Assembly: GCF_003672135.1 (NCBI RefSeq) | Contig: NC_039508.1 | Span: forward strand, 16,069,945 to 16,133,944 | DNA length: 64,000 nucleotides | Source of the DNA: Ooceraea biroi | Lineage: Eukaryota > Arthropoda > Insecta > Hymenoptera > Formicidae | Reading direction: 5' to 3' | Shown: piece after piece, positions 51,006 through 64,000 of the stretch | How the letters are laid out: each line of letters opens with the position of its first letter | How positions within the stretch are numbered: position 1 is the stretch's first letter | Notes under the pieces: model-generated | The model's input: only the letters and a program-made list of their open reading frames with translations | Database searches by the model: none | Told to the model about the DNA's origin: nothing | Translations under genes and position numbers: made by a program

Positions 51006-54000
51006 GCTAACCCCCTCGTTCATGCTCCCCGCTTCGAACGTTTCGTAATTAATTACTGTACAGGCAAGAGAAGAACGGTGCGCTCTTCTTTTATCGACTT
51101 CCGCGAGTGGCTCGTAAAAATCCGCATGCTCGATTTTTTTCCAGTGCCCTCTCGTTCTCACCCCTGCGTCTGCTTTATTTCATTCTCTCTCTCTATATAT
51201 ATCTCTACATGTCTCCTCCATTCTCCGCCTCCGTCCCTTTTACCTCTCGTCGCGAAAAATCTCAGCAAGCCACTGCTGCGATGAGAGACGAGCAAACAAC
51301 TGCGAATGGGCTGTTAAACTCGACGAGCGTAACGATGAGAAATCCACGTCGAGAAAAATCCATTAGCCGGTACACTTCCGGTGTCTCGCATCGTTAGGAA
51401 ATTTCACGGAGATACAGTCCGTATGATAATTCACTGCTAATTTTGTTAATGTCCATGCGTTGTCGAAAAGTTCACCGATATGATCAATAGTGATCAGTAA
51501 GAGAGTAGAGAATATTGATCGTAATTTGCTGCAATATTGCACTTTTTGTTGCAAAGTAAAAATTTAATGTATACGTTTTATTTTTCACAGTTTTAACAAA
51601 CTCTAAAATAGGCTATGAACTCTTCACTCGACGTGGTAATCGATGGGTAACTAAATTGGATTATTTTGGTTAAAGTTTAGAGAAATAAACAGAATTAAGC
51701 AGTCGGCTGCTTGTTTATTATTTGAAGAATCAATCGCAAATAGAGCGAGAAATGCTATTTTCTCTGCTCGAACATATGAATAAAAACACAGTATAACTTG
51801 TTTTTCGTTAAATCTTAATGACTTACAATTAAATCTTCGACTTCAATACTGGTTTTGTGGATAGTCACAAATTAATATTTTTCTTAGATTAATATAGGTA
51901 TTAACTTTTATAAGAATAGCAAAGATATTTTTCTGCTAGAAAAATGTTATGTATAGTTGAGAATGATTGGTTGATTAATAAAGATTATACTTCATTTTTA
52001 ACAAGAGCTACCAACAAGCAAGTTCCAACACATAATAACCGCCTCCTGCATGCTTGCAGGAGCACATGCTTTCATCCTGAATTATTTTTTCGAGGTACAA
52101 GCACCGTATTCCACCAGCAAATCGGTTTTTAAGCCGAACGTTCCTTTAAAATTCAATTTAGCGAGTGGATATCGTGCGCTTGCTCTCAAGATGCGCGGCG
52201 CTTTATGTCCTGCATTAAAAATGAGTGGCACTACTTATTTTTCTTCCCGCCGTCGTTAAGCGAGAAAGTGCTTGCACGAAAGAAAGAAGGAGCAGAGAAA
52301 GAAGTATGGCAGAAGAAAACCAAAGAAAGGTAGAAGGAAAGAAAGAAAGAGAGAAAGAGAAAGAGGCAAATGGAGAGAGAGTGAGAGGAAGAAGAAACAG
52401 TAGGCGATTATAAAACCGTGGCCGAGGTGCCGCAAAAAGATGTAGGGGGAGGAAGAGAAAAAAGCTGCACGTTGCAACGAAGAATAATTATGTTGCGGAA
52501 GGATGGCAACGAATGGCAGTAAGAGGGAGACTTCTAGGTCCGAGCATATAATAAAGCGAGATGGAAACGTTGTTTCACTTCTTGCTTTATCTCTCCTCAT
52601 TTCCCTGATCACCTTCATGATATGCCAATTAAGCACGAGCAGTTTACAAGTATCTGAGGAAATTCGGTAATTTCTTACATTTGGTAACGTACGATAAAAA
52701 AGTAGAATGGAAAATTTTCATGGAAAGAAGAAAGAAAGGCAGCAATTTGAAAAAGCTTAATTCTCAAGACATCGCTATTCCTATATCCGTAACAGATGCA
52801 CCTTTTCGATACAAAATCTTTCAAGAGAAAATACAGTTTTCAAAAGAACTGTTTATAGCTTAAAGGTATTTTTCTTTCAACAAGCAAGAAGCTGAACCGT
52901 CTTTGTCAGATAAACATCATAAGTTCACGTACGTCAAATTAGAAGCAAATAACTATTTGCTGCAACTCTCTCTGCATGTATATCATATATGTAATAAATA
53001 TTCTTAAAGAAGAATATCGGAATAATTTCGGAATTTTCTTAGAAAATTCATTACAAGACTCCCTTGTTGCACCCATTATTTGTTTAAAGAGACAAACGCG
53101 ACCCGACATGCGCGCGCGTCCGTTACAAAACGCGTTGGTCATTCCTGTCGAATAATTCAACGGTACTTATCACACGCATATTCGAAGGATCAGATGAATG
53201 CAACGCTTCGCACGCGTAGTTCGTTCACAGAGACAGGTTGCGTGAAAATCAGACGGCCATCGGTCACAATTACGTCGACGCGTTGATATTCGAGTATGTC
53301 GCGACAGTCGCCGGCAGTCGGAGGCAGAGTGCACGCAGGTTTATCGCGATGAATCATAATGTGCGCCGCGTGATTACAAATTACGTGACCCTCCCCTCAT
53401 CCTTCGCGCTCTTCCGTCATGTCGGTATTATTGCAGAAGCATCTCGATATGACGAGAAATTGGATTACCGTACTGTGCAATACAGCGATATGAGCCACTC
53501 GCGAAAGTAAAGGAGTTCGCACGCACGACAGGTTGTCTGAGAAGCACCGACTGCGAAATTAACGTTGCTCAGTGCGATAAAACTACTTCGGAAGATAATA
53601 AATCTGCAGCCGAATCGAGACTGACACGTCACATATGCGTGACTTTTGAGCACAATTAAGCAGCTTTGCATCCCTTGTTTCAGCGCTGACAGAGACAGCA
53701 TTCCGGAGTTCTCCCGCAGCGTGTTGGAAATGGAAGAAATAAAATTCTGAGGGAACAAAATCCGATAGGGAATTCATTGATTAAAGAACGAGTGGCGTCC
53801 GCAAATGTCGGCTTGAAATTTTCACCACAGTTGGCGCAACATATTCCCGCTTTTAATTTATTCCGGCCGATTTTTTCCGTTTGCAGCGAATTCCCTCGGC
53901 GCTTAAAATCGCATCGGTTATTCTCACTTTTTCTATTTTCAACGATGTATCTTCCAGTGTACGCGTGAGAACGCTTATGAAATTATTTCCATTTCATTCA

Positions 54001-57000
54001 ATCGCCGAAAAGGGGATCGCTAATTAATTTTTATCAAGCGTAATACTCTTTCCAACATCGTGCCAGATTTATCATCTATTGCTTTACAATGCGCACACGC
54101 GTGGGTACAGTTAAATTTTTATATAACAAAACAGTTCTATTATGTATTGATTCTACCAATAGCATTCTATAATGAACTCACGTTTCCATATTCAATAAAC
54201 AAAGTCAGTTGTTTGCGACTCCTTTTGTTTCACCGTACGGCCGTTTTTTTCATTCATTCACAGCTCGTATTTTTAATTGCAATTGCGCAATGACATAATA
54301 GCTTTGCGATCGGATATGCACAAACGAAATTCATTGTGTATTAATTTAACTATCTCAAACCGATTTTAAATTTTGCATCGTTGAACATTCCTTTGTAATA
54401 GCAAGCACCTATTTCCGCGTCGAGCAATGTTAAAGGAATGGTTACGAGAGTCAAATACACAATCAAGGCAAATAAACATCCATATACAATGAACGTTTTA
54501 ATGAAAGCTAATCTTGTTGACTGCTCAGTAACAAATTTGAAATGTTAATTAACGTAAAGCGCTAATTAACGTCTTACTGTAAATTGTTTTATTTCCAGAA
54601 TTTCTCTCAATTTCAAATGTACAAAATTTGTGAAGACAATGATTTGAGCTAACAGGATATTGAAACGGGCTTTGTATTCTTCTACTGAAAGCGACGCGGG
54701 GGAAAATCTTTTTCTCATCAAAGCTTGTTGGACTAAATGTGAGGCGAATAGGTTCCCTCGGGAACCTCCAATGTCGCAGCATCGCGAACAGGGTCTGTCG
54801 CGCTATATGGCATAATAATTGTAGCCCTTCGTTCGCGGCTAACTTTGTCAGGTTGGAAGTTCGCACGAGGCTAACTCAATTGGGGTAAAGAAAAAATGGA
54901 ACTTAATGACGCTCCTCTCGAGACGTTCCAGCAACAATTTCGAGCAGTGCCGCGTTTCAAAAGAGAATAAAATCGCGGTTTGCATCTCGATGCTGTTTTC
55001 CAGAAATGGACGCTTACATGTGCGTGTGCTGCAATGTTTCCCGATTTTATGTATCCACTGGAAGCAGCTGGAAGCGCAACGCGCAGATGTGCGAGACGCG
55101 AGATGTGACATCGACAAAACGTTATATTCTGAACAAAACTGCGCGGATTCCACTGCGCAGATGCATTGCGCGAGTTTTTGCACTATAAATTGCAACGATT
55201 GTAAACATTATTATTAGATATATTATTAGTTATGATTACTAGAAATTTCTGCGTATCGTTAATACTCCGCGAGAAAAACTTCTATTGGAACGATATAATT
55301 AGCAAATATTTATATGATACATTTAGCAAATCTATGTTTTTTCTCTTTTAACTAAGAGCAAACACGCCTCAGTCGCTTCTGTAAAATATCAGAACACCGT
55401 TTACGGTTCGTGATGAGCATAGTTTTGTCGAAATTGTTACGATTCATTCCCCCAGGTTCCGTCCCATAATCCTTGCAACGTCATGACCCGTGCCTTGGGA
55501 CTCGCTTTAACACGACAAGATCATCAGCGAGACGGAGGGCTGACGCCAATGATATAATGAGGAAAGGGTGGAGCGACGAGGGGGGAGGAAAAGTTTCTCT
55601 TCGGTGCCGCTTCCTGAACGGGAAAATTCCTTATCGCGGCTCCCGTCCGACCCTCGGCCGAGGGAAAATCCGTTTGAACATTTTCGTGCGCGGATATATT
55701 TAATTATCTCGGACGATGGCGGACGGCGTGCGGAAGGCCGGCACCCGGCGGAGTGGAGGGTAATTCTGGCGAAAGTTTCGCGCTCGAACTGCACATCGCG
55801 ACCGGACCACCCCGGCAGAAAGTATAACTCTCCTGTCTTATTAAATATAGATCCAGCCGGCAATTGGAACTTCCGCCCGAGCAGTTACTTCCGTCTCGTC
55901 TCCCGTCCCTCTCTATTCTGCTGATTCTCTCTTCTCTCTCTCTTTCTTTTTCTATCTCTCTTCTCGTCGCGTTCTTTAACCCTTTCCGTTCTGCTGGACG
56001 GTTTAAGTCCACCGATATTGCCCGAACCGTTTTACTCGCTCGCTTCTCCATGGCGGATTCCACGGGAGATGGTCGTGTATTAACGAGAGAAATACGGGCA
56101 TAAATTTTGGATTCCCCTTGGCGTGTCGCGGATAGAAATCGATTTGAGTAACACGCTCGCAAAGCGGGAACACGCTCGTAAAACGACTCCTCCTGATCGC
56201 CTTAACTTTTGATCATTTCAGCAAAATTTTCAGCTATACAATATTTATAACGAAATGCCACGTATAAAGATACCGTTTTCTGTCATCAATCTCTCCGTCG
56301 TTTACGAGAACCCGCAAAATAATAAATATTTTTAGAAAAAATTAATTAATTTCTCTAAACTAATTTTTCTATCAAATTTTATTTCATTAGTTGCTTCTTA
56401 CTATATTCGTACAAAATTTCAATGTTCTTCCTGTTTTTATAGAAAAAGATCAATTGCTAGCTAAAATATCATGAGGTGCTCATCATCAACCAGATGTGCG
56501 CAGGCAAAATTTCAAGCTCACGAGCATGCGTTAATTCACGGGGACAACCGTTTCATTATGAAACGCATTTTGCTACAAGCGGTCTGCTTTATCTCGCGGA
56601 TGGGCAGTCGCGATTTTTCAACCGCTCGTTATCGTGCGGCCGGCCGCGTGTTGTATAATTTGTCGGAAGCATCCCCTTCGCGGTGGTGCATTGCGTTCTC
56701 GAAATCCGGAAAATCCTCTTAGTGTTCATATCCGGTCGGCTGACTCGGATACGAGGATTACACCGATTACAACGCGAAAAATTACCTTCTCGACGACGCG
56801 TACGCGAAAATGAGCAGAAACGGATCTCTGAATTTAACACGGACCATACTGTCACTGTAGCTCTCGTTGCTCGCGGACCTTTTACGTATCTAGTCATAAA
56901 TATTCTAATTATACTTCCTAAATCCTATTCCCAAAATAGTTTCCTCTTAAACGTTGATATAATGTCATTTACATTAGTGTAACGTCATTTAGTTTAGCTC

Positions 57001-57855
57001 TTAAGATACCTCAGTATGTTGGCAGTATGTTGGAGATAGGATAACATATTTCTCTAATTTAGTTTCAGTGATCATATTTACATGTTATTACTATTCTGTT
57101 GGAAACTCATTTCCGGACAGATTATTTCGAGATCGGTGAAATTAATTTTAAATTAATTATTTAATTATTTTATAATCGTGTCACAAATATTGAAACTATC
57201 AAAATTATTATTAATTTTCATGAATTTATATTCTTGTAACATTATATAATAGAATGAAAAAATCAACATTTTTGACAGTTCTAGATTTACGCTGGTATTT
57301 CTATTTAAGAGATTGAATATTTAATACGGAGCTTACAATACCCAATATAGCATTGCATTGTATTTTTCGTGACATTTTCACAGTACAATTTTGCTTCACA
57401 TTTCGTTCTTTCTGCTTTATGCTTGTTCTCTTTTTTTTTCACAAGGATATAGCATTACATATAATTGTCCTGTTTAACACATCGCCAAACTAAATGAAAG
57501 AATCAAGCGTATAAAACATGCACTCTTTAAAAGAAGTAAACTCGAACGAGATACTCCAATGTTACTCCTCTTTTGCGATGCTGATTGTTTTTTTTTAATT
57601 TTACGTTTTCGTTTATTTCATGTCCAAGCAAGCAAAATATATTTTAGTCAAAAGTTATTTGATTCATTAAATATTGTGCTGTTCTACTTTTCATTCCTTT
57701 TTTTAGTCTATTCGATTCGGATTTCATTTTCCTTTTCCTACTTGCTTTTCGTCTTTTATTCTTTTTCTTCACAACATATATATTCCCTTTCTGTGTTTTA
57801 CTAACCTTCCCCTCCGCCTAAATTTACGAAAGTAATCTGACGAAAGTATCGCCAT

Positions 57856-58363
57856 TATGAGGAATTTCCATTCTTCCCACAAATAAAATGCTGAATTATT
57901 ACATTAATATCAGCTGCTTACCTTATCGTTTCTCAATGAGACAAGGTATAGGATTCCAGCTTGATCCACGTTATAATATGGAAATTTGGATTGTACAGCT
58001 TTTCGTTACCACACAATCGTTGTCGTACGTTTTTGTAATTGCTACTGAGATTACGTGCTTGACCGAGACGCACGGCATGATGGGAGTTCCGTGCGAGAAG
58101 ACCCCGTTGCGCGTCAGATATGAGGAATTTCTATTCTTCCTACAAATAAAATGCTGAATTATTAAATTAATATCAACTGCTTATCTCCTCGGTGAGACAA
58201 GGTATATTCCATCTTGATTCACGTTATAATATGGATTGTACAGCTTTTCGCTACCACACAATCACACAATTGTCGTACGTTTTTGTAATTGCTACTGAGA
58301 TTACGTGCTTGACCGAGACGCACGGTATGATGGGAGTTCCGTGCGAGAAGACCCCGTTGCGCG
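57856..58363 (+). repeat. tandem duplication of about 250-260 bp, 3' half almost identical
   Basis: Copy 1 is 57856-58118 and copy 2 is 58119-58363; both start TATGAGGAATTTC and end GACCCCGTTGCGCG. The 5' halves differ by substitutions and small indels. The last ~100 bases differ by only a C/T change, apart from a short insertion near 58264. In the plus frame that change is synonymous, and both copies read LSYVFVIATEITCLTETH followed by GMMGVPCEKTPLR. Each copy also has a 7-bp hairpin (58069-58095 in copy 1; CGCACGG pairing with CCGTGCG). No splice sites or domain support a gene, so the unit is left as a repeat. Confidence 0.85.
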
Positions 58364-58852
58364 CCACATCCGCTTTGCTCTTGAACGCGAACGCAACGTA
58401 GTATCTCACATTTCGTACGTCGTATCGCGGATTATTTCAGGATTTTATACACAGTGAGCATTGCTATAATACAACATTCGAATCTTGAGTATGAATACGT
58501 ATGTAAGTCGCGCAGATTCATAATATTCCGATTTAATCCGTTTAATCCATTTCGAAGATCTCAATGTTCAATTCGCGCGGTTTAACCTTGATCGGGTTAT
58601 TGAAATATAAATATTATTTTAATTAATCGCGTTATTAATATATAAAGATTATTTTAATTAATAACGATAAGTGTTAATTAATTAAATGTTTTATCGTGAA
58701 CAAATACATGGTTAGGTGTCTAACCTAACCTACCATCTAACATCGTCAATTGGTACGGTATTTATGAAGAAGTCGCGGCAAAATTAAGTAACAAAAATTC
58801 GTAAATTCTTTCTCGTGTAAATAGAATGTGCAATCACCGCAATAGTCCTTAA

Positions 58853-59572
58853 GGGGGGAGCCTGCTTTAGAACGCTGAAAATAAGGTATATTTTACGAAT
58901 TGTTTTTGGAGAAACTATACAGCGGATCATTATAAAACTTTGATACATTTATTAGTACATGTTTAAAGATAAAAAAAATTATTTTTTTATTTAAATATAT
59001 CGTTTGTAGAGGTCGTCCTGGAGAAATCTTAGTGCAGCCGCGTCGCCGGCATTGCAAATTGGTGAGCATTCTCCTGCCTCCAAATTTCGTCTAAACTGAA
59101 AAATTGAAATATGTTCTCGTTATTTATGAATTCCCATCGTCGATGAACCAAAGAGAGAAGAAAAAAGTTGAAAAGTGTCAAAATGGTGGAGCTTAGAACA
59201 CAAAAGTACGATTTTTAGGCAAAGTTTTTGAACTTTTTCATGCAAAAATAATTGTTTAACTTAATGTTTTTATGAATATTAAAGGTTCATCGACGATGGG
59301 AATTCATAAATAACAAGAAAATATTTCAATTTTTCAGTTTGGATGAAATTTGGAGGCAGGAGAATGCTCACCAATTTACAATGCCGGCTGCACTAAGATG
59401 CCTCCAGGACGACCTCTACAGGCGATATATTCAAATCAAAAAATAATTTTTTTTATCTTTAAACATGTACTAATAAATGCATCAAAGTTTTATAATGATC
59501 CGCTGTATAGTTTCTCCAAAAAAATTCGTAAAATTATACCTTATTTTCAACGTTCTAAAGCAGGCTCCCCCC
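58853..59572. mobile_element. TTAA-flanked inverted-repeat element, possibly a non-autonomous piggyBac-type MITE
   Basis: Seen: TTAA at 58849-58852 is followed by GGGGGGAGCCTGCTTTAGAA; the other end reads CTAAAGCAGGCTCCCCCC and is followed by TTAA at 59573-59576. The arms are about 297 bp (58853-59149) and 289 bp (59284-59572), mostly identical as reverse complements. One clear 8-base difference lies near 59040, where the left arm has an extra CGTCGCCG-like segment. The spacer of about 134 bp has no coding sequence. Known: TTAA duplication is the mark of the piggyBac superfamily. Inferred: the element is mobilised in trans. The terminal bases do not match the best-known piggyBac ends, so the superfamily is provisional. 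Confidence 0.8.
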
Positions 59573-62500
59573 TTAATGTTTTACGCGCTAGTAAATTTTG
59601 CCATTGTACCAGTTTTTAGCGACTGCTTTCACGCATAATTTTCTACCTACTACGTTCATAAAAGATATTATTATTTTTAACCTAGATAGTATTATTTTTG
59701 CTCGTAATTTTATGATCAACACTTTGACTTTTGCTTCAAATTTTTTACATTAAATCTGAAAGTCTAATTAAATTAAATTTCTCAAAATATCGCGTTAACA
59801 ATCTTCGCACAAATATTGCGGAATAGCCTTCACATGGAAATTACGGAAGAGACTTCGTAGAGTATTGCGAAACTCTGTCTCGTTATATTGTGCGAGGAAA
59901 TAGAGTCTGAAAGTTTCACCCATTTGACAATTATGCTGTCTGCATTAATTAAAATTTCGCATTTTTTATTTAATTCGCGATTTTCTATCTTTTTCATGGT
60001 TCGTATCGCGAGCAAGTGTAATGAAATAAAGCTTAACAGTGAAAGTGAAGTACCGACATTTATCGTTTTGTCAAAAATGTCTCGAACACATTCGTAAATT
60101 TCGTTCCGTCAATATACCGCTAAGAAAAGAATATCGCGAGTGAATATCATGAGTGCCATCAACGACGGATGCACGAAAAACTGATCAACGAGGAATGTAC
60201 AATGACGGGAGTGCAATCGACGGAAGTGCAGCGTGGATTAGAACTGACTGCAGCGGACTCCATTGGATTCCATTGTGTATTGGTGAGTGGTTTATTTCAA
60301 TATTTGTAGCATAAAGTAGCAAAATGCATGTGTAGTTTGTAAATCGCACTGAGCCTTTCAAAGAAAACTCATTTTATATTAAATGTGAAAGTCTAATTAA
60401 ATTAGAACAAAGAGAACAATTGTCCATTTGTATAATTTACATTACATTGTAAAATTAATAATCATGCAGTGAAAGATGCAACACTTCTCAAAGAAAAAAT
60501 TCTTTAAATTATATCTGCATTAGTAATTTTGATAAAAGTATTATTTTCAAAAAATAAAACAGTTCTGACACGAATATTATGTGACTTGATTTGCACTTAA
60601 AATAAAAATCGCGTGTCGTGGTTAGAAAGAAAGAACATATATACATATTAATGCAATATACTTTCAGCAATAAGACGAACGTTTTCTTTGAAAGCTTCTA
60701 AGACATTTTTAACGACACGCAACGCGTTGTTTCACGTTCATCAAAACCCTACGCGCGAAAAACGGTAGAGAAACGAAGGGGCGAGTGATTTTAGGGGTTC
60801 GACAAATTCGGCGAGTCGATATATGGGACACTGATTTTCAATTATCGGTCCAACGCGGAATTCGCGCACGTCCCCACGTCCTGTTCATCCGTCCGACAGA
60901 TCATGAGATGTTATCGTTTTGGGGACGTGCAACGGCGCGGACAATCGTCCTCGCGCTACCTACAGCTTGCGCGAGGATTGTCGCTGATGCACTCGTCTGG
61001 GATTTGCCAGGGATTTTCTCTGGTGCAGTTCACTCGCTCGTGTGCGACTAACCCGCGAATGTTTGCGTCACGAAACACGCGTCGCTTTAAATTAAAATAG
61101 CGGATGTACAATGAACGTCGGCGGTTCCAAATACGCAAATTGCGCGGCGCGTTTCCAGCTACGTCGCCGTTATTTTCGCCACAAATTCTTCACAAATTTG
61201 AAAAAAGCTGCTGGCTTGTTAACGGAATCGTAACAGCAAACAGTTTTTATAAGATTATACTTTGCGAAATTGTTATATTGTAAATATCTCTCTAAGAATG
61301 AAGGCAACATAACAACATTTTGTTAAAGATTATCTAACTCGCTTTCTAATTTGCATCGTCGAAACTTAATTATCTTGATTAACAGTATTAATTTTTAACC
61401 GTTAATAACTAAACTACGGTATACAAGGAAAAAATCAACAGTATTTTAATTAATGTTCTCTGCAAATTTTATTTATTCTTGGCTATTGATTATTGATGCT
61501 GTCGCTAAACGTATAATGATCGAGTGAAGCTTTGTCTTCGCATTAAACGCATTAACACACACGTGGAAGTTTGCGCGGTCAGTAGGTCGCTCCTACATTA
61601 CGATATACGGAGAATATACCGTTATTGCTACAAAGTATTATTCTCCGCTAATGTGTCCCCTGTGGCGGATTAATTGTAATATAAATCTTCCCGGTATTTT
61701 TCGCGCTAAGTATTGATTTCAAATTAGTCAAAGGTCCTATCATTAATCGCGACTCTCTTTCTCTCTTTCCGATCTCTTAAATATCCTATAATCCTACTAT
61801 ATAAGTAACAGACTCACATAAGATCGCGTTAGAGTGTGGGTTCCTGTGACATTTGCATTGTACCTCGTACAATTTAAGCTGCACATCTATACACGAGATT
61901 TATAATACCGTAATCATTGAGAGAACGCAAGCACCATAAAATTTATTTCACTTTACCTTACAAACGAAAGCCAAATCTTTATGTTAGAATTTCACGTTTA
62001 ATTTAACCAGTACGACGGTCGAAATCATGACGAGCACCGAAGCATGAATTTTCTGTATTCGTATATCCTTCAGTAGGTGAGATCGTGAATTCCTCCAGAA
62101 CAGGATTTCAACAGAACTCCACAGATCTCCCGAACTACGAATGCGATTAAAATGTTCCACATCGATGAAATACGTCCACACGAAGAGCAACTACGTGCGC
62201 ACGATAGTAGGACAACCGAAAGGGGGTCAAACGGGCGCGAAACGGGCTCGTTTAATTTCGACGGAGGCCGCGAGCACTCGATAAAAGCGGGTGTTTTCGC
62301 CGCTATAAATCCGGATTGCGCTACAAAGTGCAACCCGCTCGTTCGTTCACGATGATCGCTCGCAACTAAAAGCAGATTTGCAACGCGTGATTTTTGGCGT
62401 ATTGTAACGATGTCGTTGCGCGGGATCGGTTAAAAATCGCACCTTTATCTACAGCGTGCACAACACGCTACATAGCTATATTTCGTAAAATAATAAAAAC

Positions 62501-64000
62501 GCAGAGTTGCGTACAGATTACAAATCGTATTTATATATTATATCCTGAATGTTAAATACAAACGTAACCATTTGATTTTATAACTCTTATATGCATTTTT
62601 GTTACATATATATATTTTTGTTACTTTTGTACATTTCATATTTATATAATAAGTAATAATATCTAATATGGAAGATTATGAGCAGCATGTTTGAAAATCG
62701 TATCGCATTGTAATACATAATATCACAATTACAAATATAGCGTGTGGTAATTACCGCATCAAATTAAGATTGCAAAAGGAATTTGCATATTTAAAGGCTA
62801 CTTTAAAAGCATAACGTTGATTTATATAACACTACATTACATTTATCAAAAACGCGAGTGTAATTACCGTATGAGAAATCATTCACTCGGAAAAAGTATT
62901 TTCCAAAGATCGCGCAAGCAGCTCTTGATAATCCATTTGGATTGCAATTGCCGTAATGTAACGAGCGTTTTCTAGACCGCGATTATGTGAATATGAATTA
63001 ACATAACGCTAGCCCGCTCGACGAACAAGAGTAATCAATTTTCATGGCCCGATGCTGTGAGCAATCCGATCGCTCTCTCGTTTGCGTTTCTCGTTGTTAC
63101 TCGGCTATTAATACTTGCGATGACCGATAACAGCAGCCAGATAATTTGGAAATCATTCCGGATTGGAAGTAACTGATTTGGGGGAATAACGCAAAGTCTG
63201 GCAGCATGATAACCCGCGAGATGCGATAGCCGCTCATCCCTGTAACGGGCAGTCCGGTCGAAATAAAAATAACTCGACGACAATTTATCGTATCGAAAAT
63301 TTTGCATCCGCCGAATGAAGTTCCGTTTAATTTCAATAAAACTCTCGTGATATCGCGGACGTATCGATATATAAATCAGGGTTGTGTCGTAAAAATGCAC
63401 CGCCAATACAGAGCGTGGCAAACCAGTTTTAATTCTCTCGCACGCGCGGGTATATCAAAAATAGTAGAAATAAAAATATTCCGTCTGCGATCGACCTATT
63501 CCCTGATTTTAAAATGAATATCGCGCGAGTGCCGAGCTTCATTACCCGCTCCGCTAAATTGATTAATTAATTAATTACACTGAGGCATTTATTCTCAAAC
63601 TCTGCTTCTGATTACCTCAACTTGTTTTATAAATTTCTGCGATTATTTAATGCGCCTTGGAAAGCTGAATCAAATAAATCTCGCGTAAATTTTAATTTTT
63701 CTCTCGTTCTCTCTTTCGTCAATAATTAATATACGTGTAATTTATGCATGCACATTCTCTTTAGCAAGTCGGAAGATAATGCAGAAATTTATAAAACGGA
63801 ATGTGATAAAATTTTCTCAGCTAGAGAGGAGGGGTGTGGACGAGGCATCTAATTGTCTATTTTGTATTGCATCTATAATTAACGGATGGATGCGAATGAG
63901 GATTATGATTAAAATTCTTTATATCAATATTTATGAAAAATTTCGTTAAAGACAAATTTGCCAATAGAAACTGAAAAGACAAATCCATCAAACGACAAAT
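59573..64000. other. right end of window, no gene recognised
   Basis: The stretch alternates AT-rich DNA with modest GC-richer patches (about 60700-61180, 62060-62420 and 63000-63530). Open frames are short and domain-free. If the Gfrl-like gene continues upstream, this would be intron, but the sequence itself does not show that. Confidence 0.55.

Larger units (their letters stand above)
48178..58852. other. upstream intron or flank of the Gfrl-like gene, no exon recognised
   Basis: AT-rich DNA with GC-richer islands at about 48250-48500, 50100-51380, 53080-53480 and 55450-56170. The longest open frame (50679-51284, plus, 201 codons) crosses a (CT)n run and has no domain. The minus frame at 54848-55195 contains a C-x-C-x8-C string, but its later cysteine spacing and missing splice sites do not fit a GDNF domain. 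A tandem duplication is described separately at 57856-58363. Confidence 0.6.

Noticed and set aside
50679..51284. 201-codon plus-strand open frame
   Set aside because: It runs through a (TC)n microsatellite and pyrimidine-rich DNA, with no domain or splice context.
54848..55195. Cys-rich minus frame with C-x-C-x8-C, considered as an upstream Gfrl exon
   Set aside because: The final cysteine spacing is wrong, cysteine 6 is missing and there is no usable donor.

Overview
The window looks like nuclear DNA of an insect, most likely a hymenopteran and plausibly an ant. The inference rests on AT-rich DNA broken by CpG-rich islands, abundant (GA)n and (TA)n microsatellites, long introns, and insect-type mariner and Tc1/IS630-like elements. 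I see no bacterial, organellar or viral organisation. No tRNA, rRNA, known microRNA or CRISPR array was recognised by eye.

The only convincing host gene lies on the minus strand. Three exons (48055-48177, 28875-29045, 27389-27533) have GT/AG splice sites and compatible phases (1-1, 1-1, 1-2). They encode cysteine-rich modules of the GDNF/GAS1 family. The first two exons, joined across a 19.0 kb intron, give a complete ten-cysteine GDNF-receptor domain. The third holds cysteines 1 to 5 of the next domain. The best match in insects is the GDNF-family-receptor-like gene (Gfrl). The 5' end should lie beyond position 64000. The rest of the incomplete domain was not found. A Thr/Pro-rich candidate exon at 1755-1924, same strand and compatible entry phase, might be a stalk exon further downstream.

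Almost everything else is intron or intergenic DNA with four recognisable DNA-transposon-type insertions. (1) 6741-7816 is a near-perfect giant palindrome with nested hairpins and TA flanks. (2) 29749-30509 is a deletion derivative of a Tc1/IS630-like element with 151 bp inverted repeats; it keeps only the DUF4817-like N-terminus and the C-terminal tail of its transposase. (3) 35455-36718 is an almost complete mariner with one frameshift in an A9 run. (4) 58853-59572 is a TTAA-flanked inverted-repeat element without a coding region, resembling non-autonomous piggyBac-type elements. Elements 2 and 3 sit in the 19 kb intron. Elements 1 and 2 share the terminal motif CAGGGTG-CCC and TA flanks, so one transposase family may have moved both.

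There are also local tandem duplications (2810-2936, 17485-17791, 57856-58363), a probable retroelement tail (about 8007-8258) and many microsatellites. Most long open frames in the GC-rich islands (for example 4686-5204, 12062-12610, 16441-17196, 39834-40388, 50679-51284) look non-coding: no domain, no matching splice structure, often across simple repeats.
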